This document shows, one piece after another, positions 14,897 to 22,166 of a stretch of DNA of 36,358 nucleotides. The DNA comes from Acidilobaceae archaeon (GTDB lineage Archaea > Thermoproteota > Thermoprotei_A > Sulfolobales > Acidilobaceae), in the NCBI GenBank assembly GCA_026986415.1, contig JALSOR010000080.1:1-36358 (forward strand). The letters are read 5' to 3'. The position numbers and the translations under genes are program-made. Under the pieces are notes generated by a model. It was given only the letters and a program-made list of their open reading frames with translations. It had not been told where the DNA came from and did not search any database. Position 1 is the stretch's first letter. Every line of letters begins with the position of its first letter.

Positions 14897-16207
14897 TCAC
14901 CCCGATATGCCGGTTCTTACAAGCACGTGGGGCACGAGGCTGGGTAGCTCTATCTCCCACCATCTTAGCGGGTACACCTCCCGGCCTATACCTATGATTT
15001 TCCTTATTAGAGACGATAGTTTTCCTGTTATTCTAATCCTTCCTAGGCACGCGACAGGGTCTCCCTTCTCGACCAGGAACACTGCGTCCCTCGCGACGGT
15101 GGAGAACGTGCCATCGGCATAGTTCTGGAACCTTGTATACCAGTTGTTCGTCACGTAGACCATACGGTCTTCGAGGCCCATGAGCTCTTCCACACTGTAA
15201 GGCCCCGGGCTTATACGGAGCTGGAATGGGGCGGGGGCTTCTAGCCCTGCGTTAGCGGTCGAACGCAGTCCTAGCATTTTAGCAGTCCTAGTATTGTTTA
15301 AGATGTTTTTCAAGATGCCGTTCTGGATGATAGGCTTATCATAGGTAGAGAGGCCCTCCTCATCGAAAAGAGTATACTCGGGGAACCTCTCATCTAGAGG
15401 GGCATCCTCCAGGGTGAGATCCTTGCTGGCTATCTCGCTACCAAGCATCTCCTTTCTTATAAAGCTATACCCTGCAATAACAGAGAACCCCGAAGCCATA
15501 TGCGCGACCTCTCCCAGCAGGTTGCCAGCAACCATAGGGCCGAGCAGGACGGGCATGTCACTCTCCGATCCGATAGTGGTCTTCGGGAGCCGGCTGCACT
15601 CCTCTGCAAGACTCCTCGCAATAGACACTGACTTACGCGCCAGTGGGAAGTCTAGCTTCGAAGAAGTCCAGCTCCACTGGCCGCTAGAGCCATCACGGAA
15701 TATTCTAACGTATCCTTGGAATCCGGAGTTCGCACCGCTTAGAGCGGCTCCAGAAGTTGATACTAACACTTTATTCCTAACAATAGCTTCAACCTTCCCT
15801 GAGATATCCCCTGCAAGCTCTAGTTCTAACTCATCGTTTAAATCGTAGTTTTCAGGGTTTTCTAGGAAATCGGCGATCCGCCTGTCGACGCTGGAATAGC
15901 TCTTGCCTGTAGGCTCGGGGAGCCGCGTGTATAGTGGTGAGGGTTTCAGCTTGTCAAATACGTTCTTGAGCCTCCCAACGTTGGCGGGTGACACGTTATC
16001 CAAACGGGCTACGAGCACCCTCCCGTCACTCTTAGAGACGTATATTTTCGCGGTAATCGAGTCCCAGTCCTGCCATACGCTCGCCTCTCCCCTGGCAAGT
16101 TTAAGCATGGACCATCTAGAACGCTCAACAATAACGACAGCCTCATCCCCTATCCTTGAAGCGTTGGAGAGGAGGTCGTCCGCGATACTGTATAGGTTCT
16201 CGGTCAT
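14897..16207 (-). CDS. TldE/PmbA family protein
   Basis: This 436-residue protein is the non-catalytic partner of TldD in the TldD/TldE (PmbA) peptidase family. Family features include the N-terminal EAVVIVERSRWSMLKLARGEASVWQD, the central GPMVAGNLLGEVAHMASG region and the C-terminal VYVTNNWYTRFQNYADGTFSTVARDAVFLVEKGDPV. The position of the TldD zinc motif HExxxH is degenerate here (GEVAHMASG), as expected for TldE. With TldD it forms a heterodimer that cleaves unfolded or small peptides in a shared cavity. The start overlaps the TldD stop by 4 bp (ATGA), so the two are made in tandem. Confidence 0.9.
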   Translation of the reverse strand: MTENLYSIADDLLSNASRIGDEAVVIVERSRWSMLKLARGEASVWQDWDSITAKIYVSKSDGRVLVARLDNVSPANVGRLKNVFDKLKPSPLYTRLPEPTGKSYSSVDRRIADFLENPENYDLNDELELELAGDISGKVEAIVRNKVLVSTSGAALSGANSGFQGYVRIFRDGSSGQWSWTSSKLDFPLARKSVSIARSLAEECSRLPKTTIGSESDMPVLLGPMVAGNLLGEVAHMASGFSVIAGYSFIRKEMLGSEIASKDLTLEDAPLDERFPEYTLFDEEGLSTYDKPIIQNGILKNILNNTRTAKMLGLRSTANAGLEAPAPFQLRISPGPYSVEELMGLEDRMVYVTNNWYTRFQNYADGTFSTVARDAVFLVEKGDPVACLGRIRITGKLSSLIRKIIGIGREVYPLRWWEIELPSLVPHVLVRTGISG

Positions 16208-17640
16208 ATCCTCACACCCCTAACCCTAACATGAGGGCCTCCAAACCATACAGGGACGCCCTGAGGCGGCTCCCCCTTCCCGCATATTCCAGAATAAAAC
16301 CTTAGATCTCTCCCCACAGCATCAATGCTACTGTACAATTCCTCGCTAGTGACCTCAAACACAGGATCCTTGACGGGCTCGGCTAGCCTACCGTTCTTGA
16401 CAAGGTAGGCTTCGAGGCCGACATATCTCTGCTTCCACCTATAATCGTCAATGTTCCACTCCATATACTTTTTAATGTAGACGCCTAGTTCGACATCCTC
16501 TATTAGCTCCTCGAAACTGTAGTCTCCCGGGGCCATATACGTGTTGGCCATTCTAACAATCGGCTCGCTCATATAGTTCATCGCGCGCGCTGCAGCATTA
16601 CTCTCGACGCCGTAAATGCTCGCAGTCTCCCTATTATGCAGTAGCTCGGATAGCACGCCATTCTCTATGAGCTTCCTCGGCCTCGCTCTTACACCCTCAT
16701 CGTCGTAGAGGTAGAAGCCGAGGCTTCCAGGTATGGTGGGATCATCGATAACTGTGACGTGTTCGCTACCTATCCTATAACCCACGGGCTTTTCCATGCG
16801 GTAGCTTAGGCCTGCCTGGGCAGCCTCCCTCCCTAGAACCCGGTCTGCCTCGCTAGGATGCCCCGCGGACTCGTGGACTATTAGCCCTACAACCTCGGGG
16901 CCGAGTATAACGTCTAGCTTTCCGTGGGGCGGTGGGACCGCTCTAGATAGCACAGTAAAGAGGCTCTTATAGTCGTCCTCAATTGCACTGTCAATACCAA
17001 TGTTTTCCACTATCTCGAACCCTCCGGAACCGCCCAGCTCGAAGAAGCGGGTCCTCCTCTCACCATTATACTTAACATTTAAATTATAAAATATATAAAC
17101 TTTTGGAATAACACTCTCAACGAGCGCACCATCACTCGACACTAGAATCTTATGCTCGACCTGATCCATATAGAACAGTGAAACCGAGGCTTCAACACCC
17201 CTAGGAGGCTCGGCAGAGGAAGCTATCTCAGCCGCAGTATCGGAACGGTCCACATCCGGGATAGAGCTTAGAGGCTTCCTCTCAATAACACTATACCTAG
17301 CAGTACCGAGCAGTCCCGGGCCCATCTCGACTTTCCGCTTAACCAGGCGCGAAGCAGCCCTAGCGGCAGCCACAGCCCTCTTCGCCGCGCTCTTAAGCGA
17401 GTCCATATCTAGCTTGCTAGTAGATGAGAACCCCAGGCCGCCATCAACAACCGCTCTGAACGCTATCCCGCTAGAATCTGAGGGAGACGCCTGGATAAGG
17501 CTTCCTGAGAGGTAGAAGGCACTAAAGCCCGTTATAGAATGGTACCGGGCCTCGGAGTACTCCGCTCCAAGCCTTCCCATATAGTCGGTAAGCTCCAAGA
17601 GGACGCTAGCGTCCACGATAGGAGAATCGGCCAAGGGCAT
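16204..17640 (-). CDS. tldD: TldD family metallopeptidase
   Basis: The 478-residue product is the catalytic subunit of the TldD/TldE peptidase. The zinc motif HExxxH is intact as LIVHESAGHPSEADRVLGREAAQAG near residue 250, and the C-terminus carries the cysteine-containing IDAVGRDLRFYSGICGKGEPPQG that supplies the third ligand in this family. Other members act in antibiotic-peptide maturation and general peptide turnover; here, without a peptide substrate gene nearby, turnover is more likely. The ATG follows AGAGGTGA. A TATA-like GTATAGTATAG sits about 25-30 bp upstream. A short AT-rich patch (FYNLNVKYNG) interrupts otherwise GC-rich codons. The gap 17641-17839 otherwise contains no gene that I believe in. 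Confidence 0.93.
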   Translation of the reverse strand: MPLADSPIVDASVLLELTDYMGRLGAEYSEARYHSITGFSAFYLSGSLIQASPSDSSGIAFRAVVDGGLGFSSTSKLDMDSLKSAAKRAVAAARAASRLVKRKVEMGPGLLGTARYSVIERKPLSSIPDVDRSDTAAEIASSAEPPRGVEASVSLFYMDQVEHKILVSSDGALVESVIPKVYIFYNLNVKYNGERRTRFFELGGSGGFEIVENIGIDSAIEDDYKSLFTVLSRAVPPPHGKLDVILGPEVVGLIVHESAGHPSEADRVLGREAAQAGLSYRMEKPVGYRIGSEHVTVIDDPTIPGSLGFYLYDDEGVRARPRKLIENGVLSELLHNRETASIYGVESNAAARAMNYMSEPIVRMANTYMAPGDYSFEELIEDVELGVYIKKYMEWNIDDYRWKQRYVGLEAYLVKNGRLAEPVKDPVFEVTSEELYSSIDAVGRDLRFYSGICGKGEPPQGVPVWFGGPHVRVRGVRI

Positions 17641-17839
17641 AACGTCACCTCTACATTTAACACTATACTATACGCGCTACGGGTTCTAAAACAGTTCCTA
17701 CCAGGCATATGATGGGGGCTCGCGTAAGGGGAATGGTCATCACACTCTATCAGTCGACCGTCGTATCTTCACAGCCCCCAACCGTGAATCTACCGGGACT
17801 CAGGGAGGCTTTATCTAGCTTGACAGTCTCGAGAGCGAG

Positions 17840-18244
17840 TCATGCAAGGTCCCCGAGGGGTAGGAATCTCGTCTTACAGTTATCATGCTCTAGGCTCGCA
17901 TACAGCTTCCCTATTATTCTGCTGGGGCCTTGTACTACTATTATGTCGATACATTTACCGTCAATATGAATATGCATGTGGCTCGAAACTATATCCTTAT
18001 AGTCTCTAACTTTCGAGGCGACCGCAATATTATCTGGGCATAACCCCACAATAATTCCCCGGCACTCGTGCGGCACCAGCATGTGCTTGTGATCGTCGAG
18101 ATACTGTCTAACAGCCTCCTCGACAAGCCTACTCCTATCTACACCCAGAACCTCTGCAAGCCTGCTCAAGCGCTCCGCAACACTCTTATCAATGCTAATG
18201 CCAAACCTGCTCTTACCGTTACCCCTGGCCTCCCGCCTCTTCAC
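17840..18244 (-). CDS. NikR-like ribbon-helix-helix metalloregulator
   Basis: This 134-residue protein has an N-terminal ribbon-helix-helix DNA-binding domain (FGISIDKSVAERLSRLAEVLGVDRSRLVEEAVRQYL) and a C-terminal ACT-like domain with a His/Cys cluster, SSHMHIHIDGKCIDIIVVQG, at the place where NikR regulators hold nickel. NikR normally represses nickel importers. Here the gene is third in line behind an ABC-3 type permease and its ATPase, 30 bp after the permease, so it probably senses the metal that transporter carries. It may bind the repeated TATGCAC boxes upstream of the operon. The GTG start follows AGGGGG. Assignment to the NikR family is firm; the metal (Ni, Zn, Mn or Co) cannot be told from sequence. 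Confidence 0.85.
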   Translation of the reverse strand: MKRREARGNGKSRFGISIDKSVAERLSRLAEVLGVDRSRLVEEAVRQYLDDHKHMLVPHECRGIIVGLCPDNIAVASKVRDYKDIVSSHMHIHIDGKCIDIIVVQGPSRIIGKLYASLEHDNCKTRFLPLGDLA

Positions 18245-18274
18245 ATCTAAACCCCCTATTGCTATGAGTGTTTC

Positions 18275-19153
18275 CTAGGCCGATCTATGAAATGCCAGGG
18301 CTGCCAGGTATACTATGACTAGCAGGAGACCTATAATGCCGGAGGGGGAGAGGTTTAAGAGGACTGCTAGGAGCAGTCCCACCACGCCTATCGAGAGGCC
18401 TATGATTATACTGGCAACCATGGTCCACAGGCTGCCGCACCTGCAAGATAAGACCGATACTGCTCCAGGCAGTAAGAGTAGGGGATGCTCTATGACGAAC
18501 CCGACAACCGTTACCATGCCAACGCTTGCGAGACCAATAAGGGTGAAGAGGATCAGGTCGTAAAGCCAGACTCTTATACCGCTCAGCTTGGCATCGTCCG
18601 GGTCTGTCCCCATGTAGACTATTTCTGGTGCGCACAGGAAAGTGAGGATCACGGTAGCGAGCGCTACGAGCGCGGAATACTTTACAAGGTCCGGCCCGGC
18701 TAGTAGGGGGTCCCCTATTATTATGGCAGAAATATCTGCTCCAGATACTATCTTCGACATTACATAATACACGGTTAGAGCCCCAGCGCTGGTCGAGAAG
18801 CTAACGAAAAGGCTTGTCGCATCGTCCGGGTCGACACCCCTATATACCATGAAACCCAGCGTGTACACGAGAACTAGGCCGATAATAACAGTCCAGGCCA
18901 ACGGTGCGATCCCGGTCCCATATCCGAGCAGTATTCCAAGCCCTGCAGCCAGGAATGCCGCGTGAGGGGAGCTCGCAGACGCGAAGAGCAGACGCCTCGA
19001 GTATACGAGTATGCTTAACGCGGCGAAAGCAGTGCTCGAAGACGCTATAACTATTAGCCATCGTGCAGGATACTTTTCTGCTAGGAACAAGGATAGTACT
19101 AGATCAAACATTAATATTATTAATAATATTATTTTTTGCTTTACGAAATCCAT
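18275..19153 (-). CDS. Metal ABC transporter permease (ABC-3 family, ZnuB/MntB-like)
   Basis: The 292-residue membrane protein has about eight hydrophobic segments and the ABC-3 family pattern. This includes LFASASSPHAAFLAAGLGILLGYG early on, the PDDATSLFVSFSTSAGALTVYYV segment and GMVTVVGFVIEHPLLLLPGAVSVLSCR near residue 220. It would form the channel for a divalent metal, usually zinc or manganese. The N-terminus (VKQKIILLIILMFDLVLSLFL) is encoded by an AT-rich run. It lies 24 bp after the ATPase gene and 30 bp before the regulator, in the same operon. Confidence 0.88.
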   Translation of the reverse strand: MDFVKQKIILLIILMFDLVLSLFLAEKYPARWLIVIASSSTAFAALSILVYSRRLLFASASSPHAAFLAAGLGILLGYGTGIAPLAWTVIIGLVLVYTLGFMVYRGVDPDDATSLFVSFSTSAGALTVYYVMSKIVSGADISAIIIGDPLLAGPDLVKYSALVALATVILTFLCAPEIVYMGTDPDDAKLSGIRVWLYDLILFTLIGLASVGMVTVVGFVIEHPLLLLPGAVSVLSCRCGSLWTMVASIIIGLSIGVVGLLLAVLLNLSPSGIIGLLLVIVYLAALAFHRSA

Positions 19154-19177
19154 ATCATACCACCCGGAAGCCTAGGC

Positions 19178-19954
19178 CTACCTATGACTATCGACAATAT
19201 GCAGATGACTCGGACCGACAGGAATTATCGCGGAACCATAAACCTCCTCCAATACCTCCCTCCTAATAACAACACTTGGAGGCCCATAAGCAACAACCCT
19301 CCTGTTAACTAGAACTAAGGTCTTCGTCTTATCCAGCAAAAGCATAGGATCATGGCTCGTAACAATAACCAATCTATCCTTAGACGCGTCAACAATAAGC
19401 TTTGCAAGACCAGTCTTACCTGCAGGATCGACAGGGCTCAAAGGCTCATCCATAAGAATAACAGGCCTGCCAGCCGCAATACTTTTTGCTATAAAAACTC
19501 TCATCAGCTGTCCACCGCTAAGCTCGGTCAGCCGCTTAAACCAATGGCTGCTGGGCACCCCCACACGGGACAGGGCGTCCTCCACGAGCCTCCTAGTTTT
19601 AGAATCGCAATATAGCCGGGGCCACGATCTTCTCATTAGTACACTGTAACAGACAGTGTCAAAGGCTGTGAGAGGACTATATCTCCCAACAGGGGGGCTC
19701 TGCGGGACATACGATAGGAATCTACCAGCGATTCTAGGATTTCCTGTAATGTTTACCCCATTAATTATGATGCTCCCGCTTCTTGGCTTTACGAGGCCTG
19801 CCAGAAGGCGGAGTAGTGTCGTCTTCCCCGCACCGTTCGGGCCCAGCACTTGAACCAGGCCTGGCCCCTCTAGCTCGAGACGCTCTATATGTAGGACGCT
19901 TTCCCCCTTATATGCAACCTCAACGTTTTCCACTTCAATCTCGATTCTACCCAT
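19178..19954 (-). CDS. Metal ABC transporter ATP-binding protein
   Basis: This is an ABC ATPase with Walker A GPNGAGKTTLLRLLAG, Q-loop YVPQSPPVG, signature LSGGQLMRV, Walker B PVILMDEPLSPVD and the H-loop TSHDP. It powers the neighbouring ABC-3 permease. The track start (20008) adds 18 residues that are not ABC-like; the ATG at 19954 (MGRIEIEVENVEVAYKG) follows GGTGGTGTG and gives the normal family N-terminus, so I use it. Its length is then 258 residues. The C-terminus LHIVDSHR contains a His pair that may be incidental. The gene is first in the importer operon and divergent from the binding-protein gene. Confidence 0.93.
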   Translation of the reverse strand: MGRIEIEVENVEVAYKGESVLHIERLELEGPGLVQVLGPNGAGKTTLLRLLAGLVKPRSGSIIINGVNITGNPRIAGRFLSYVPQSPPVGRYSPLTAFDTVCYSVLMRRSWPRLYCDSKTRRLVEDALSRVGVPSSHWFKRLTELSGGQLMRVFIAKSIAAGRPVILMDEPLSPVDPAGKTGLAKLIVDASKDRLVIVTSHDPMLLLDKTKTLVLVNRRVVAYGPPSVVIRREVLEEVYGSAIIPVGPSHLHIVDSHR

Positions 19955-20001
19955 AAATGTGCACACCACCACAATCGTTACACTGAGAGAGTAATATTTT
20001 C

Positions 20002-20111
20002 TATGCACAGTATAGAGGAGAACAAAGAGATGTTCGTTAATGGAAGTAAAAGGAGGTTGGCCGGTAAGAGTCTATGCACAAAGCTTTTATTGAGCATGCT
20101 ATTTTATGCAC
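20002..20111. promoter_or_regulatory. Three TATGCAC boxes in the divergent metal-transport promoter region
   Basis: TATGCAC occurs at 20002-20008, 20073-20079 and 20105-20111, all within the 172-bp gap between the ATPase and binding-protein genes. The first touches the AT-rich TATA region for the ATPase operon (minus-strand AGAAAATATTAC). The third lies about 20 bp downstream of a plus-strand TATA candidate (CTTTTATTG, 20084-20092), near the expected transcription start of the binding-protein gene. The third also belongs to an imperfect inverted pair GCAT...ATGC. The arrangement suggests operators for a shared metal repressor, with the NikR-like protein the obvious candidate. Confidence 0.5.
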
Positions 20112-20126
20112 GTTGGGAGATGCATC

Positions 20127-21026
20127 ATGAACAGAGGCAGAACGAAAGAACTATTATTAATATTATTAATATTAATTATATTATCTTCTATTCTACTATA
20201 TGATGCTCTCCAAACTAGACAGCCCCATGCTGTACAGCCGAAAGAGGAAAGGATACTGGTAGTGTCAACGTTCCCAGGAGTGTCAGATGATATACGCCTC
20301 CTAACCCGCGGGTGCGACACTATTAAAGTTGTACCTCTAGCACCTCCGGGATCAGATCCTCACCATTACAGCCTGAGACCGGGCGACGTGAAATTGCTGG
20401 ATAACGCTTCTCTCGTAGTATCTACAGGTCATGCCCCCTTTGAGAAGAGCATCGCAAAGTATGTTCCGCAGGATAAGCTTGTGGTAATACCGGAGATCCC
20501 AGGAATACGCATTCTACGTCTCCCTACTGGTGCAGTGAATCTTCACATGCCTATATACGACCCTAGGAATTACGCGGTTTTCATGAATTACATCGCTGGC
20601 AAGCTAGAAACGCTAGATCCTAACTGCTCAAATATAATAAATAAAAACAAAAACTATATATTTAGAAATATAAGCATTCTTGAAAAATATACAAATATTA
20701 TGAATGGCACGCTCGCGGTCGCCTCGAGCCCGCTAGCAGAGTATCCCGCCAGCTGGTTAGGTATAAACATAACGGTATATTTATCATTACAGCCCGGCGC
20801 CTCCGCGATCCCTCCAGATGTTATTAGCAGGGCGGAGGAAACCCTTAAAAACAACGGGCTGGCTATTATAATTGTTGACCAGGAAGGGGCCCCCGTGGGT
20901 CAAGTGGATAAGAGCCTAGAGGCATTAGCATTAAAATATAATGCTAAAATATTAAAAATACCTGCACCTTACCTGCCCGAGCCCACACTGGATAAGCTGG
21001 AAACAATAGCGTCACAGGTAAAATAA
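20127..21026 (+). CDS. Metal-binding solute-binding protein (ZnuA/MntC-like, SBP family 9)
   Basis: After a membrane anchor (ELLLILLILIILSSILLYDAL) the protein shows the cluster A-I binding-protein pattern: ILVVSTFPGVSDDIRLLTRG, LAPPGSDPHHYSLRPGDVKLL, SLVVSTGHAPFEKSI, VNLHMPIYDPRNYAVFMNYIAGKLETLDP and the C-terminal VDQEGAPVGQVDKSLEALAL. His residues in DPHHY, STGH and NLHMP are probable metal ligands. It would capture a divalent metal outside the cell and pass it to the divergent ABC permease/ATPase. I start at the ATG at 20127, seven codons after the track start, because GGGAGATG lies four bases upstream. No lipobox cysteine is seen, so a transmembrane anchor is likely. A patch of AAT/AAA codons (IINKNKNYIFRNISIL) is strikingly AT-rich. 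Confidence 0.9.
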   Translation: MNRGRTKELLLILLILIILSSILLYDALQTRQPHAVQPKEERILVVSTFPGVSDDIRLLTRGCDTIKVVPLAPPGSDPHHYSLRPGDVKLLDNASLVVSTGHAPFEKSIAKYVPQDKLVVIPEIPGIRILRLPTGAVNLHMPIYDPRNYAVFMNYIAGKLETLDPNCSNIINKNKNYIFRNISILEKYTNIMNGTLAVASSPLAEYPASWLGINITVYLSLQPGASAIPPDVISRAEETLKNNGLAIIIVDQEGAPVGQVDKSLEALALKYNAKILKIPAPYLPEPTLDKLETIASQVK

Positions 21027-21116
21027 ATAAGGAATATCAATTTTAATATATTATTTACTATTGTTATAAAGGCTAAGATGCTCTCATGGTCGGAAGCAAG
21101 CCTAGTGTAGAGATTG

Positions 21117-21180
21117 CTAACTTGTATATACAAGCTGTTACTAACTTATAGGTTGGGTTAAATGGGGGACTAACTTGATA
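21117..21180. repeat. CTAACTT direct repeats with a perfect 14-bp palindrome
   Basis: CTAACTT occurs three times, at 21117, 21141 and 21170, 24 and 29 bp apart. The first copy runs into CTTGTATATACAAG (21121-21134), a perfect inverted repeat. This block sits in the 278-bp gap before the Cys4 protein gene, downstream of a TATA-like GTTATAAAG (21063-21071). It looks like a cluster of binding sites for a dimeric regulator. The rest of the gap is AT-rich sequence just after the binding-protein stop. Confidence 0.5.
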
Positions 21181-21240
21181 TCTACTGGTGTATGGTACAA
21201 CGCCTTTACCCGGGGGCCCGCAGGGGAGAATGGGATCTTA

Positions 21241-21260
21241 GAGGATACACGAGGATACAC
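21241..21260. repeat. Tandem 10-bp duplication
   Basis: GAGGATACAC is repeated exactly, back to back. It lies 45 bp upstream of the GTG start of the Cys4 protein, inside the probable leader. It may be a slippage duplication rather than a functional site. Confidence 0.7.
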
Positions 21261-21304
21261 AGTGAGAGTGATAGGCACTACTTGGCAGAAGGGGTGCTGT
21301 GTGA

Positions 21305-21958
21305 GTGGCATGTCCCTACGCTAAAAACATACGAGGCACAGTAGCATACTGTTCTCTCATAGGCAAGAAAGTAAGCACTCTCCGCTTCCCATGCAAAGGG
21401 AACTATAAGAGGTGCCCCATCTATATAAGGTATGGCGGGAGACAGCGGGCCCCCGAGAGGAGGGCTAAGACCCAGGCTCCCCCTCCCGAAACAGTCCAGG
21501 CACCACAGCAGAGAAAGGAAGCCCCTACCCCGTCTCCCCCAACAGAAGCAAGCACCCCTAGAACAGTAGCTGGGGCGAGAGTGGCTCCCACAAGCAATGC
21601 CAAGCCTAGCGAGGTCCTATGCGATAGTCTAATTTTAGCTGCACTTCTCGCTAGCGGCTCCCTTATTGACAGGTATAATGGGGATTTCGCCGGGCTCATC
21701 AGTACTCTTAACGCGAAATACGCGGGCGGGGAGCTCATATTTATCGTGGGCCATCTAGGCTCTTACAGTTTAAGGGCCCTTTATAGGAGTGGAAAGCTGG
21801 TCTACGCTTTCGAGAGTAATGGTGTAGCAATTTGTGGTGCTGACGCGGAGAAACTGCTCGAGGACAATATCAATATGCCTTTAGACGCGATACTATACAG
21901 GGTGGAATGGGAGAATATACCCTTATGGAGGGATACTATCGTAAAAGAGTTATCATAA
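21305..21958 (+). CDS. Cys4 N-terminal, proline-rich-linker protein of unknown function
   Basis: I do not recognise this 217-residue protein. Four cysteines at residues 3, 16, 30 and 37 (CPYAK...CSLIG...FPCKGNYKRCPIY) could bind zinc or an iron-sulfur cluster. Residues about 45-100 form a linker rich in Pro, Ala, Thr and Arg. The last 115 residues (EVLCDSLILAALLASGSLIDRYNGDFAGLISTL, then GGELIFIVGHLGSYSLRALYRSGKLVYAF) look like a compact alpha/beta domain that may sense or bind a partner. It starts with GTG and has GGGGTG upstream. The three-part layout resembles a regulator or adaptor, but that is only inference. The upstream repeats suggest controlled expression. Confidence 0.75.
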   Translation: MACPYAKNIRGTVAYCSLIGKKVSTLRFPCKGNYKRCPIYIRYGGRQRAPERRAKTQAPPPETVQAPQQRKEAPTPSPPTEASTPRTVAGARVAPTSNAKPSEVLCDSLILAALLASGSLIDRYNGDFAGLISTLNAKYAGGELIFIVGHLGSYSLRALYRSGKLVYAFESNGVAICGADAEKLLEDNINMPLDAILYRVEWENIPLWRDTIVKELS

Positions 21959-22021
21959 GACTATACTTGAAAGTGTAAGCCTTTTAATTCATACTGTAGA
22001 GGGGAACTATATTATTGTGTA

Positions 22022-22113
22022 GTACTAGAAGGCTAAACGGTAAACTCGGGGAGTACACAGGCTTTAAGGGGGTTACCCTCCGGGCGTACCCCCAAGCCTT
22101 CCCGGATAACGGG
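22022..22113 (+). ncRNA. Candidate structured leader or small RNA before the acidic-tail membrane protein
   Basis: Three hairpins lie in a row. GTACT (22022-22026) pairs with AGTAC (22052-22056). AGGCTT-TAA-GGGGGT (22059-22073) pairs with ACCCCC-AAGCCT (22088-22099), with an inner CCC-TCC-GGG. CCCG-GATAA-CGGG follows (22101-22113). The middle stem has 12 pairs interrupted only by the TAA bulge. A TATA candidate (AACTATATTATTG, about 22005) or the AT stretch near 21980 lies upstream. The element ends about 50 bp before the GTG of the next gene, so it could be a 5' leader structure or an independent RNA. It is not a tRNA. Confidence 0.45.
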
Positions 22114-22166
22114 TAGCACGTCTCCGCAGTATAGGGTATTGCGTTGAAATAGGGGGTGTGTGAAGG

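Noticed and set aside
17709-17969. 86-aa plus-strand ORF between tldD and the NikR-like gene
   Set aside because: Half is antisense to the regulator, it has no ribosome binding site, and the sequence looks random.
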